The position numbers were made by a program, and so were the translations under genes. Below are positions 24,684 through 33,246 of a stretch of 42,009 bases of DNA, piece after piece. Each line of letters begins with the position of its first letter. Within the stretch, counting starts at the first letter, position 1. This DNA comes from an uncultured Micrococcales bacterium (GTDB lineage Bacteria > Actinomycetota > Actinomycetes > Actinomycetales > Microbacteriaceae), in the NCBI GenBank assembly GCA_903922825.1, contig CAIXVE010000001.1:1-42009 (forward strand), written 5' to 3'. The notes under the pieces were generated by a model. It made no database searches. It saw only the letters and a list, made by a program, of their open reading frames with translations, and was not told where the DNA came from.

Positions 24684-25786
24684 GAGTCCCGGTTCATAAC
24701 TCTTAGTGCGAGGGCTTTTAGTCCCTGCTTACCTATTTCATTTAGCTCTGCGGCATCTAGTGCTGCCAAGGATCTGTCACCTAACTCAACAATCATGCGT
24801 TCGGTTTTATCTAATGCACCAGAATCTTTAATGAGTTTCTGTAGGAAACTAATTTGGTTCTCATCAAGTTCACGACTGGTAAGGAGCTCTTCGAAAGTGT
24901 CGACCATTGAAGGAGAACGCTCTGCCAAAGCCTCTTTGGTTAGAGCGACTAGAACAGTTCTTTTACCTTCACGCAGGTCATCACCGGCTGGCTTACCGGT
25001 CACACTTGGGTCGCCGTAAACACCCAAGATGTCATCTCTAAGTTGGAAAGCAATACCTAAGGGGATACCGATTTGAGTGTAAACACCTAAATCTGATTGA
25101 TCAGCTCCAGCAAAGGCACCACCTAGCCTAAGCGGTGCTTCAATGCTGTATTTAGCAGTTTTATAGAGAATAACTTTCTCTGCTCTGCCAACAGCTTCAG
25201 AAATGGTTCTGGTCGCAGCGGCATTCTCTTCGAGAACATCAAGATACTGCCCAGCCATAACTTCGACACGCATAAGGCTGAACTCATCACGACAAGAACT
25301 CTCAACTTCTTTATCTTTTGACTGTAGAAGTGCGTGACCAAAGATTTCGCTTGACCAACCCAACATCAGATCACCAACAAGAACTGATCCTGCAACACCA
25401 AATCTTTCTGGCGAGCCCGCCCAGTTCTTTGCTTTGTGCATAGCTTCAAAGCGTTTGTGGATGGCTGGAGCGCCTCGACGAGTATCAGACTGATCAAGGA
25501 GATCATCGTGAACCAGGGCCGCAGCATGGAACATTTCTAGGGCAGCGCCTATGCCTGTTATGGCTTCAAATTGCTCATCGGCTATGGTTTGGTCTTTTAG
25601 GCTCGAAAGCCAAGCAAAATAGGCAAATAGTGCGCGGAATCGTTTTCCGCCTTCGAGTAAGGACTGAGTGAAGTCAACAACTGGGACAAGGTCACCGGAA
25701 ATAGCCTCAAAGTCGGATCGCTGCTTACCGCAAAATTCGACCAGGTTAGCTTGGACCTGGTTCAGGAACTGTTCTGTGCTCTTCAC
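24680..25786 (-). CDS. Polyprenyl diphosphate synthase (IdsA/GrcC type)
   Basis: Trans-isoprenyl diphosphate synthase condensing isopentenyl diphosphate with allylic diphosphates, giving geranylgeranyl or longer chains for quinone, carotenoid or carrier lipids. It is 368 aa. The first aspartate-rich motif is LVHDDLLDQSDTRRG (Asp94, Asp95, Asp98) and the second is FQLRDDILGVYGD (Asp251, Asp252). The GTG start at 25786 is preceded at exactly 6 bases by TAGGCT with no ribosome site, so the mRNA may be leaderless. idsA2 (Rv2173) occupies the similar place in Mycobacterium. Chain length cannot be read reliably from sequence alone. Confidence 0.92.
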   Translation of the reverse strand: MKSTEQFLNQVQANLVEFCGKQRSDFEAISGDLVPVVDFTQSLLEGGKRFRALFAYFAWLSSLKDQTIADEQFEAITGIGAALEMFHAAALVHDDLLDQSDTRRGAPAIHKRFEAMHKAKNWAGSPERFGVAGSVLVGDLMLGWSSEIFGHALLQSKDKEVESSCRDEFSLMRVEVMAGQYLDVLEENAAATRTISEAVGRAEKVILYKTAKYSIEAPLRLGGAFAGADQSDLGVYTQIGIPLGIAFQLRDDILGVYGDPSVTGKPAGDDLREGKRTVLVALTKEALAERSPSMVDTFEELLTSRELDENQISFLQKLIKDSGALDKTERMIVELGDRSLAALDAAELNEIGKQGLKALALRVMNRDS

Positions 25787-25798
25787 TGGAATAGCCTA
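25784..25798 (-). promoter_or_regulatory. Putative -10 element of a leaderless GTG gene
   Basis: On the minus strand TAGGCT (25798-25793) is followed by six bases and then the GTG at 25786, the same layout as upstream of the orphan parA at 11286. No Shine-Dalgarno is present. The -35 is not recognisable. Confidence 0.45.
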
Positions 25799-25849
25799 AC
25801 TGGACACAAAGGAATAACATTTAGATATAGGTTCTGAAAGGTAGCAAAA

Positions 25850-26194
25850 ATGGGGCTGAGCGACAAAGAACAAGAAGTTCTAGAACAGTTAGAACGTCAA
25901 TTGACCGGTGGAAAGAAGCCTGTCCAAGAGGCTAAGCCCGCCGCTCCCGTTCATTACGCCCGCTTGGTCGTCTCAGGAGCACTACTTTTCGTGGTTGGCT
26001 TGAGTATTTTGATTTTCGCCACTTCCATCCATCTGACTTGGTTGGGAGTTATTGCCTTCCTAGTTATGCTCTCGGGGCTATATTTTGTGAGCCAAAGGTG
26101 GTCCAATAAGGGGATAAGCTCCGCTAAAGCGCAGCCAAGTAAGGCTAAATCCAAAGAAAATCCTTTTGAGAAGCGTTGGAATCAAAGGGATTAG
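25850..26194 (+). CDS. DUF3040 membrane protein
   Basis: A small actinobacterial membrane protein of unknown function, 114 aa. The N-terminus MGLSDKEQEVLEQLERQL is the typical DUF3040 opening. Two hydrophobic helices lie at about residues 38-60 and 62-80, with a Lys/Arg-rich cytoplasmic C-terminus. The ATG is preceded by GAAAGG. In Mycobacterium Rv2169c lies at this place shortly before mraZ (Rv2166c), so the neighbourhood is conserved. It is transcribed divergently from the prenyl synthase gene and followed by a strong terminator. Confidence 0.85.
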   Translation: MGLSDKEQEVLEQLERQLTGGKKPVQEAKPAAPVHYARLVVSGALLFVVGLSILIFATSIHLTWLGVIAFLVMLSGLYFVSQRWSNKGISSAKAQPSKAKSKENPFEKRWNQRD

Positions 26195-26215
26195 CCCCCA
26201 AATCTAGCTATTTTA

Positions 26216-26247
26216 ATGGCCTCGGAGTGATCCGGGGCCATTTTTTT
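26216..26247 (+). terminator. Rho-independent terminator after the DUF3040 gene
   Basis: Arms ATGGCCTCGG and CCGGGGCCAT pair over 10 bases with one T-G wobble around loop AGTGAT, followed directly by seven T residues (the first closes the stem). This is the best intrinsic terminator in the window and separates the upstream genes from the dcw cluster. Confidence 0.9.
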
Positions 26248-26295
26248 ACCCATTTTTATGTCAAAAATCGACTAAAGCTGGATTTTTGCTCCACC

Positions 26296-26311
26296 AAGCA
26301 ACCCCTTGCTT
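26296..26311 (+). other. Second hairpin in the mraZ upstream region
   Basis: A perfect 6-bp inverted repeat AAGCAA/TTGCTT with loop CCCC is followed by TTATT. It may be a weak backup terminator downstream of the main one, or a structure upstream of the mraZ promoter. Confidence 0.35.
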
Positions 26312-26354
26312 TTATTGGTCAAGACACGCCAAAATAATAGTTTGGAGTGTTAAT

Positions 26355-26384
26355 TTGACAAATGGTGGATGGAAGTGGTGTAAT
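26355..26384 (+). promoter_or_regulatory. mraZ (dcw cluster) promoter
   Basis: A consensus -35 TTGACA (26355-26360) and a -10 TGTAAT (26379-26384, five of six consensus bases) are separated by 18 bases. This would start transcription near 26391, about 35 bases before the mraZ ATG. It is the clearest sigma-70-type promoter in the window and the probable main promoter for the genes from mraZ onward. Confidence 0.8.
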
Positions 26385-26394
26385 GTGGAGATAG
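26365..26394 (+). promoter_or_regulatory. Three MraZ boxes (GTGG direct repeats)
   Basis: GTGGATGGAA, GTGGTGTAAT and GTGGAGATAG are consecutive ten-base units, each beginning GTGG, at 26365, 26375 and 26385. MraZ in other bacteria binds short TGGGN-like direct repeats separated by 5 bases upstream of mraZ, i.e. the same 10-base period. The array overlaps the spacer, the -10 and the likely start site, so binding should repress transcription. Confidence 0.75.
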
Positions 26395-26427
26395 TTAATC
26401 GCTACTCACCTAAGAAAGGGGAAGTCA

Positions 26428-26859
26428 ATGTTTATCGGCACTAACTACCCCAAGCTTGATGAGAAGTTCCGCCTGATCTTGCCTGCAAAATACAGGGACA
26501 GACTGGCCGGTGGCGTCTACCTTTCTAAAGGCCAAGAAAACTGCATCGTCTTGATGCCGAAGGACGCTTACCTGGAAAGAGCAGATGCGATTCTAGGCAC
26601 TGCGACTTTAGGAACTGCAAAATACCGCAACCTGACCCGTCACCTTTTCAATGAAGCAGATGACCAAACCCCAGATGGTCAGGGTCGAATCCTCATCACT
26701 CAGGGACTTCGTAATTGGGCAGAACTTGGACGTGAATTAGTTGTAGCTGGTGTTGGGCGACACATTGAAATTTGGAACCCAGAGAAGTACGCAGCACTTA
26801 TGGCTGCCGGTGCCGAAGACTTTGCAAATTACAGCGAGGGGGAGGTGACGCAGATTTAG
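26428..26859 (+). CDS. mraZ: Transcriptional regulator MraZ
   Basis: DNA-binding protein made of two SpoVT/AbrB-like swapped-hairpin domains that forms a ring and controls the dcw cluster. At 143 aa it is standard. MFIGTNYPKLDEKFRLILPAKYR-type opening (residues 1-23) with the later DGQGRILITQGLR as the second domain motif are clear. The ATG follows AAAGGGG. It is the first gene of the division cluster, and three phased GTGG repeats over its promoter suggest autoregulation. Confidence 0.95.
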   Translation: MFIGTNYPKLDEKFRLILPAKYRDRLAGGVYLSKGQENCIVLMPKDAYLERADAILGTATLGTAKYRNLTRHLFNEADDQTPDGQGRILITQGLRNWAELGRELVVAGVGRHIEIWNPEKYAALMAAGAEDFANYSEGEVTQI

Positions 26860-26960
26860 TTGCTAGTTGCTGATCTCCAGCTATTTGGTTTGTGGCTATC
26901 TTCCCCGAAGCCAGAGACAGATGGATGGGGTTCAGTGATTAGGAACTACAAGCAAAACTG

Positions 26961-27920
26961 ATGACTCAAATTTCTGAACTTCACGAACCAGTTCTTTTAG
27001 AACGTTGCATCGAAATTCTTGGAGAAGCACTTGCTTCAGAGAATGCAATTTTGGTTGACGGAACTTTAGGCCTTGGAGGTCACAGCGAAGCTTTTCTAAA
27101 GCGTTTCCCAAAGCTAACTTTGGTTGGAATTGACCGTGATGAAACTGCTTTGGCCCTTGCCGGTGAAAGACTTGCACCCTTTGCGGAACGCATTCATCTG
27201 GTTCAAGCTGTTTACAGCGAAATTTCTGATGTTCTAGATGAATTGGGTATCAACCAAGTTGATGCAGTTCTTTTGGATCTAGGTGTTTCATCCATGCAAC
27301 TTGATGAAACTGAACGAGGCTTCTCATACTCCCAGGACGCTCCTTTGGACATGAGAATGGATAACTCTTCTGATTTAACAGCAGAGCAAGTCCTAAATGA
27401 ATACAGCGAAGCAGACCTTGCCCGTATTTTCAAGATTTACGGTGAAGAAAGATTTGCCAAGCCAACCGCAAAGAAAATTGTTCAGCTAAGAACCAAGGCT
27501 CCACTTACTAGAAGTAAAGAACTAACTGAAATTATCTCTAAGGTAGTTCCTTTTATTCCAGGTAAGAGCTCAGGACACCCAGCAAAGCGCGTTTTCCAAG
27601 CACTCCGTATCGAAGTTAACAACGAATTATCAATCCTTGAAGACACCATCCCTGCGGTTATCGATGCTCTAAAGGTTGGTGGGAGAGTTGTCGTTCTTTC
27701 CTACCAATCTTTAGAGGACCGAATTGTTAAGCAAGCACTAGTTGCAGCCTCAACTTCATCAGCCCCGGTGGATCTTCCGATTGAGTTGGCTGAACATGCA
27801 CCAATTATCAAACTTCTTGTTCGTGGAGCCGAGAAGGCTTCAGACAAAGAGATTCAAACAAATCCAAGATCGGCTTCTGTGCGTCTTCGTGCTGCCGAAA
27901 AGATAAGGAAAGCAGCATGA
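26961..27920 (+). CDS. rsmH: 16S rRNA m4C1402 methyltransferase RsmH
   Basis: SAM-dependent methyltransferase acting on N4 of C1402 in the decoding centre of 16S rRNA. It is 319 aa. Motifs include HEPVLLERCIEIL at the N-terminus, VDGTLGLGGHSEAFL as the SAM-binding loop, VLLDLGVSSMQLDETERGFS and the C-terminal RVFQALRIEVNNEL. The 101-base gap after mraZ holds no gene, and no Shine-Dalgarno sits at a normal distance from the ATG (an AGGA is about 20 bases away), so initiation looks weak. The stop overlaps the ftsL-like start in ATGA. Confidence 0.95.
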   Translation: MTQISELHEPVLLERCIEILGEALASENAILVDGTLGLGGHSEAFLKRFPKLTLVGIDRDETALALAGERLAPFAERIHLVQAVYSEISDVLDELGINQVDAVLLDLGVSSMQLDETERGFSYSQDAPLDMRMDNSSDLTAEQVLNEYSEADLARIFKIYGEERFAKPTAKKIVQLRTKAPLTRSKELTEIISKVVPFIPGKSSGHPAKRVFQALRIEVNNELSILEDTIPAVIDALKVGGRVVVLSYQSLEDRIVKQALVAASTSSAPVDLPIELAEHAPIIKLLVRGAEKASDKEIQTNPRSASVRLRAAEKIRKAA

Positions 27921-28537
27921 GCGCTTATTCAGTCCAACCAGCGATTAGACCGGTCGTAGCCCCGAGAAGACATCTCAGAGCGGTTCCGACACCCACTAGA
28001 CGCTCAACCACACCGACTGTGCAGAGCGCAACCAGCAATGTTGCGGTTAGGGCGCTAGCGCGTAAAGCAGTCCTTGGCATCGTAGTTGTTTGGTTTGCTT
28101 CTCTAATTGTTGGAAGTCTTTGTGACACTTCGATTTATCAAATTTCCCAGCTCAAGCAAGAAACTGCCGCAATCTCAACTCAGAGTCAGGTCCTTCAGCA
28201 ACAGGTTGATTCGCTTCGTTCACCGCAGAACCTGGCAACCAGTGCAAGACACTTGGGAATGATTGTGAACTCAAATCCTGTTTTCTTGAAAGTGGCTTCA
28301 GCTAAAGTTCTAGGCAATGCAACACCAGCTTCTTTGAGCACTTCTACTTCGGTTTCAAATAACCTAATTGCTAACTCAGTAATGATTGCAAAGAGCAATC
28401 CGGCTAAGTCTTCAAGCACCAAAATGAATCTGCCAACCATAACAAAAGCCGCACCGTCGAGTGTCAAGAGCTCGAATCCCTTAACCACCAAAGTAGTTTT
28501 GCCTAGTGTAGTTATTCCTGCTTCACCAACACACTAA
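27917..28537 (+). CDS. ftsL: FtsL-like septal protein with long Ser/Thr-rich tail
   Basis: Bitopic membrane protein of the divisome. A basic cytoplasmic N-terminus (about 1-48) precedes one membrane helix (VLGIVVVWFASLIVG, about 53-67) and a coiled coil (ISQLKQETAAISTQ, then SQVLQQQVDSLRS) to about 102. The coiled-coil region ends in a conserved-looking ARHLGMI segment. FtsL proteins are usually 100-130 aa; here about 80 further residues rich in Ser, Thr, Lys and Pro follow. Position between rsmH and ftsI is diagnostic because the sequence itself is poorly conserved. The start ATG overlaps the rsmH stop. Confidence 0.85.
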   Translation: MSAYSVQPAIRPVVAPRRHLRAVPTPTRRSTTPTVQSATSNVAVRALARKAVLGIVVVWFASLIVGSLCDTSIYQISQLKQETAAISTQSQVLQQQVDSLRSPQNLATSARHLGMIVNSNPVFLKVASAKVLGNATPASLSTSTSVSNNLIANSVMIAKSNPAKSSSTKMNLPTITKAAPSSVKSSNPLTTKVVLPSVVIPASPTH

Positions 28538-28556
28538 AACAAGCTAGGGGCACGTT

Positions 28557-30305
28557 GTGCAAAACGAAGATTCATCAAGAAGGTTTAGATGGTTCAACAG
28601 AATCATTCTTCTGGTGATCGGCGCGTTCATTTTTCAACTTCTAAATTTCCAGCTCGTTCAAGCTCAGCATTACAAAGATGAAGCAAACAATTCATTAGAT
28701 AAGACCGTTAACGTCAAAGCTATTCGCGGAGACATCGTTGACAGTTTAGGAAATGTCCTGGCTTCTGAGGTAACGAGCTGGGATGTCAACATTGATCCGG
28801 TAAACGTAGGTCCAGTTGTTCTAAAAATATCTGGGCAACAGGTTGCCTTCACAAAAGAACAGATTGCGCAGAAACTTGCAGACATGCTTCACACACCAGT
28901 GGACAGCGTTCTATCCAAGATGACCGGAGTCGGGCGTTACGCAAACATAAAGAAGAAGGTTGGAGCTTCAACCTATATCGCTTTACACGATCTGAACATT
29001 CCTTGGCTCTACTTCGATCCGCAACAGTCGAGAGTTTATTCACAGGGTGCTGTTGCAGGAAATCTTTTAGGTTTCGTAGGATCCGATGGAACTCCATTAG
29101 CTGGTTTAGAAAGAACCATGAACTCTTGTCTGGCTGGTGTTGATGGTAAAGAATCCTATGTTCAAGGCGCTGACCTAATTAAGATTCCATCATCAATTCA
29201 AACCATTACTCAAGTGAAAAATGGTTCTGATGTAGTGCTAACCATCGACGCGGACTTGCAGTATCAAGCCCAGCAGGAGATGGCAGCAACTGTTAGAAGG
29301 CTCAAGGCTGACTGGGCTTCAGCTATCGTCATTGAGGTCAAAACCGGCCGTATCCTCGCAGCGGCTGAAGCACCGTCCGTTGATCCAAACAATCCTGGTG
29401 CTGTGGCTGCCCAAAACCGATCTTCGAGAATATTCCAATCTGCTTTCGAACCTGGATCTATTTTGAAAACAGTTGCAGCTGCCACAGCGGTCGATGTTGG
29501 TAAGGCAACGCCAACCACCCATGTGATTGCTCCAGATAAGCTCCGTATGCCATGGGGTCAATACATTAATGACTCTGAAGTTCACGGGCCATGGAAACTG
29601 ACCCTGACCGGAGTCTTAGCTGAATCGTCCAACACGGGAATTGTTCAGATAGCTGGCCAGGTAGATAGCGCAACTCGATATGCTTACATGCAGAAATTTG
29701 GGATTGGGTCAAAAACTGGCGTCAACTTTGAAGGCGAGTCATCTGGTGTTCTTACCAACTACAACGGCTGGGACAAAATGACCGATAAAACAACCATGTT
29801 TGGTCAAGGTGTATCGTTGACCCCAATTCAGACCGCAATGATTTATCAGGCAATAGCCAATAAAGGGGTTCGTTTATCTCCAGTTTTAGTTGAAGGTTGC
29901 CGAGATAAAAATGGCAACATAACAAAAACTGCCGTTCCAGAACCGGTTCGAGTGATCAGCGAATCTTCAGCTCAACAAACCATGGACATGTTGGAGAAGG
30001 TAGTTGAAAAAGGTCCCATTGGTAAGACTGCAAGAATTTTTGGTTATCGTGTCGCGGGTAAGACTGGTACCGCGCAGATAGCAGAAGGTAGGGTGTACGG
30101 AAGACTGCACGCGGTTTCATTTGTTGGAATTGCTCCAGCTGAAGATCCAAAATACGTTGTTGCGGTCACCGCTTATAAATCAAGAACTGTTAGTAACTCG
30201 CTCGGAGCTACTCCAGGTTTCGTATCTGTCATGAAACAAGTGCTCAAGACTTTCTCAGTGCCTCCGGCAACAACTAAATCTCTTTACATTCCGGTTCGGT
30301 GGTAA
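28557..30305 (+). CDS. ftsI: Septal transpeptidase FtsI (class B PBP)
   Basis: Monofunctional transpeptidase that cross-links septal peptidoglycan with FtsW. It is 582 aa: short cytoplasmic region, one membrane helix at about 15-33 (IILLVIGAFIFQLLNF), a pedestal domain (AIRGDIVDSLGNVLA near 55), and the penicillin-binding domain from about 220. The active-site motifs are present: SILK with nucleophile Ser301, SSN at 357-359 and KTGTAQ at 502-507. The start is a GTG after AGGGG, 19 bases from the ftsL stop. The actinobacterial order ftsL-ftsI-murE is kept. Confidence 0.95.
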   Translation: MQNEDSSRRFRWFNRIILLVIGAFIFQLLNFQLVQAQHYKDEANNSLDKTVNVKAIRGDIVDSLGNVLASEVTSWDVNIDPVNVGPVVLKISGQQVAFTKEQIAQKLADMLHTPVDSVLSKMTGVGRYANIKKKVGASTYIALHDLNIPWLYFDPQQSRVYSQGAVAGNLLGFVGSDGTPLAGLERTMNSCLAGVDGKESYVQGADLIKIPSSIQTITQVKNGSDVVLTIDADLQYQAQQEMAATVRRLKADWASAIVIEVKTGRILAAAEAPSVDPNNPGAVAAQNRSSRIFQSAFEPGSILKTVAAATAVDVGKATPTTHVIAPDKLRMPWGQYINDSEVHGPWKLTLTGVLAESSNTGIVQIAGQVDSATRYAYMQKFGIGSKTGVNFEGESSGVLTNYNGWDKMTDKTTMFGQGVSLTPIQTAMIYQAIANKGVRLSPVLVEGCRDKNGNITKTAVPEPVRVISESSAQQTMDMLEKVVEKGPIGKTARIFGYRVAGKTGTAQIAEGRVYGRLHAVSFVGIAPAEDPKYVVAVTAYKSRTVSNSLGATPGFVSVMKQVLKTFSVPPATTKSLYIPVRW

Positions 30306-30307
30306 TC

Positions 30308-31846
30308 ATGGAAATAAGACAGTCAATCCCACCAATTCTTAGACCTGACCTGGTCAATCCAGCTTCATTTGCAGATCTTTGCAGGCAATTCTCATTGTCC
30401 TTCTCAGAAGTTGATGTCAAGGTCACTGGAATCAGCATGAATACTGGCGACATTAGGGCTGGTGACCTCTTTGTGGCCATGCCAGGGCTCAAGACACATG
30501 GTGCTAACTTTGTCGCAAAAGCTATTGAGCTTGGCGCTGTTGCGGTTATTACTGATAAAGCCGGAGAAGAACTATTAGGCGAGTTATCAGTTCCTGTTGC
30601 AATTCTTGAAAATCCTAGAATGCATCTAGGTGCACTTGCTGCCTACGTATATGCCAATACTCCCGGCAATATGCCTTTATTGTTTGGAACCACAGGCACT
30701 AATGGTAAAACTTCAACCACTTACCTGCTGGAAGCAATTCTTAGACAGTTGGGCCGAGTAACAGGTCTAACATCAACGGCTGAGCGTCACATAGCTGGGG
30801 AAGTTATTGTTAGTCGCCTTACGACGCCTGAATCAACTGAAATGCACGCACTGATAGCACGAATGCGTGAAAAAGGTGTCACTGATATTGCTATTGAAGT
30901 CTCCGCTCAGGCTTTGACTCAACTTCGTGTCGATGGTTTACATTTCGATGTTGTTGGTTTCACAAACCTAACCCACGATCACTTTGATGACTATGACGGT
31001 TTCGAAGAATATCTTGCTGCTAAGGCAAGGCTTTTCACTAATGCCATGGCCACTAAGGGTGTGGTTTGTTTGGATACCGAATACGGATCGAGAGTTGTTG
31101 AGCTAAGTGAAATTCCAGTTGTCACTATTAGTAGCAGGGCTGAGATTCTCGCTGACTGGAATTTGGTTGTGACCAATGAGATTCCAGGGAAAACAGAGTT
31201 CTCACTGACTAACCCTTCGGGTGAAAAACTAACCAGCAGTGTTCCTTTACTCGGCGCTCACATGGCACTTGATGCCGGTTTGGCTATTGCCATGATTGTT
31301 GAATCAGGATATGAATTTGCCAGGCTTCAAGAAGTCTTAGCCAACGGGATTGATGCATATCTTCCCGGTCGAACTGAACTTGTCTCACCAGCGGGTGCTC
31401 CAAGTGTTTATGTTGACTTCGGGCATTCTCCTGATGCATTCCTAAATACTCTGTCAGCTGTTAGAAAAGTTACTAAAGGCAAAGTGCTAATGCTTTTTGG
31501 TGCTGACGGTGACCGTGATGCATCGAAGCGTCCCGAGATGGCTAGAGTTGCAGCTAAGGGTTGTGACATCTTGGTAATCACAGATCATCACCCGAGATTT
31601 GAAAATCCTGCTTCAATTAGAAAGACTTTGGTCGAAGCGGCTCGAGATTTCAGACCTGAACTTGAAATTCATGAGGTTTCACCGCCCGAAGCAGCCATTC
31701 GTTTAGCTGTTTCGCTAGTAAAGCCAGGCGATGCGATTTTATGGGCCGGTCCAGGACATCAGGACTACAGAGATATTGAAGGGGTTAGAACTCCATACTC
31801 AGCAAGAGCTGAAGCAAGAGCCGCTTTGAAAGAGGCGGGTTATTAA
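30308..31846 (+). CDS. murE: UDP-MurNAc-tripeptide ligase MurE
   Basis: Adds the third (diamino) residue to UDP-MurNAc-L-Ala-D-Glu. Three Mur-ligase domains fit 512 aa; the ATP loop is TGTNGKTSTTYLLEA, and HDHFDDYDGFEEYLAAK is a central-domain motif. The amino-acid recognition segment reads DHHPRFENP (Asp426 to Arg430), unlike the DNPR motif of meso-diaminopimelate enzymes such as E. coli MurE. ATG 30308 starts just after the ftsI stop; an overlapping GTG at 30299 is less likely. It is coupled to murF by TAATG. Many Microbacteriaceae carry lysine, ornithine or diaminobutyrate instead of DAP; which one applies here is not determinable. Confidence 0.94.
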   Translation: MEIRQSIPPILRPDLVNPASFADLCRQFSLSFSEVDVKVTGISMNTGDIRAGDLFVAMPGLKTHGANFVAKAIELGAVAVITDKAGEELLGELSVPVAILENPRMHLGALAAYVYANTPGNMPLLFGTTGTNGKTSTTYLLEAILRQLGRVTGLTSTAERHIAGEVIVSRLTTPESTEMHALIARMREKGVTDIAIEVSAQALTQLRVDGLHFDVVGFTNLTHDHFDDYDGFEEYLAAKARLFTNAMATKGVVCLDTEYGSRVVELSEIPVVTISSRAEILADWNLVVTNEIPGKTEFSLTNPSGEKLTSSVPLLGAHMALDAGLAIAMIVESGYEFARLQEVLANGIDAYLPGRTELVSPAGAPSVYVDFGHSPDAFLNTLSAVRKVTKGKVLMLFGADGDRDASKRPEMARVAAKGCDILVITDHHPRFENPASIRKTLVEAARDFRPELEIHEVSPPEAAIRLAVSLVKPGDAILWAGPGHQDYRDIEGVRTPYSARAEARAALKEAGY

Positions 31847-33246
31847 TGATTAATCTTTCGCTTGAAGAAATCGCCAAGATTGTTGGTGGCCAGCTCCACG
31901 GTGATGGTTCGATTATTGTCACTGGTTCCGTTGAAACAGATTCTAGATTCATTCAAGCCGGAGGTTTATTCTTTGCAAAACCTGGTGAAGAAACTGATGG
32001 GCATTTATTTGTTAGAGCTGTGGGCGATGCAGGAGCGGTAGCTGCGGTTGTTGAAAGACTTGTTGAATCTGCAATCACACAGATAGTTGTTTCCGATGCT
32101 GTTATCGCACTTGGTTTACTTGCCAGCTATGTCGTAGCCGAATTGAAATCCAAGGGGCAACTCACGGTTATCGGTGTTACTGGTTCAAATGGGAAGACAA
32201 CCACTAAGAATATGCTTCGAACTGTCTTGAGTGAATTCGGCAATACCGTGGCACCTCAAGAATCATTCAACAATGAAGTCGGTGCGCCATATTCAATGCT
32301 CAAGATAGATGAGCAAACAAAATATCTAGTTGTTGAACTAGGTGCTGATGGTTTGGGTAGCATCGCATATCTCGCCAAAATGTGTAAGCCGGATATTGCT
32401 ATTGAATTAAAAGTTGGTTTGGCACATGCCGGTGAATTCGGTGGTATTGACACTACAGAGTTGATTAAAGCTGAACTCGTTGCTGAACTTTCAAGCAATG
32501 ATGTTGCACTCTTGAATGCTGATGACCCCCGCGTTATCAACATGGCTTCTCAAACTAAAGCAAAGATCAAGACTTTTGCCATCAATTCCGCTGCAGATTA
32601 TCGAGCCAGCGAAGTCAAGCCAACTCTTGCTGGAACTAGTTTTGTTCTAACCAGATCTGATGCCACCAGTGAAGTGGTTAATCTTCAAATTCTCGGGGAA
32701 CACCACGTGTATAACGCATTGGCAACTTTGGCCGTTGCTGATGTGCTTGGACTAGATAGCGCTAAGAGCATTAAATCCTTAGAGTCCATGAAGCTAGCCG
32801 AACGTTGGCGTATGGAGCTGCACACCAGAGCAGATGGGCTAACACTCATAAATGATGCCTATAACGCATCCCCGGATTCAATGAAAGCCGCACTAATTAC
32901 GCTGGCTGATTTGGGACGACAAACCGGTAGGCCGACTGTTGCAGTCATCGGTGAGATGGCGGAGCTAGGCGAATTCTCAGTTCACGAACATGATGCCATC
33001 GGCAGACTTATTGTTAGATTAAACATCGATCAGTTAGTCGTTGTGGGTCATGGTGCAAAATTGGTTCACATGGGAGCTAGCCAGGAGGGTTCTTGGGATG
33101 GAGAATCTAAGTATTTTGATGAAATCTCCCAAGCGTTGGACTATCTCCGTGGAATGCTTACCAGTAATGAGATTGTCTTAGTTAAGTCGTCAAAGTCTGC
33201 GAACTTGAGATATCTAGGCGATGACCTTTTGGAGGTGAATGCATGA
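31846..33246 (+). CDS. murF: UDP-MurNAc-tripeptide-D-Ala-D-Ala ligase MurF
   Basis: Adds D-Ala-D-Ala to the cytoplasmic peptidoglycan precursor. It is 466 aa with the Mur-ligase layout: N-terminal UMP-binding domain (DSRFIQAGGLFFAKPGE), ATP loop GVTGSNGKTTTKNML near residue 112, central ESFNNEVGAP and VELGADGLGSI, and a C-terminal domain with LINDAYNASPDSMKAAL. The ATG overlaps the murE stop, and the TGA overlaps the mraY ATG, so these genes are translated as a chain. Confidence 0.95.
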   Translation: MINLSLEEIAKIVGGQLHGDGSIIVTGSVETDSRFIQAGGLFFAKPGEETDGHLFVRAVGDAGAVAAVVERLVESAITQIVVSDAVIALGLLASYVVAELKSKGQLTVIGVTGSNGKTTTKNMLRTVLSEFGNTVAPQESFNNEVGAPYSMLKIDEQTKYLVVELGADGLGSIAYLAKMCKPDIAIELKVGLAHAGEFGGIDTTELIKAELVAELSSNDVALLNADDPRVINMASQTKAKIKTFAINSAADYRASEVKPTLAGTSFVLTRSDATSEVVNLQILGEHHVYNALATLAVADVLGLDSAKSIKSLESMKLAERWRMELHTRADGLTLINDAYNASPDSMKAALITLADLGRQTGRPTVAVIGEMAELGEFSVHEHDAIGRLIVRLNIDQLVVVGHGAKLVHMGASQEGSWDGESKYFDEISQALDYLRGMLTSNEIVLVKSSKSANLRYLGDDLLEVNA

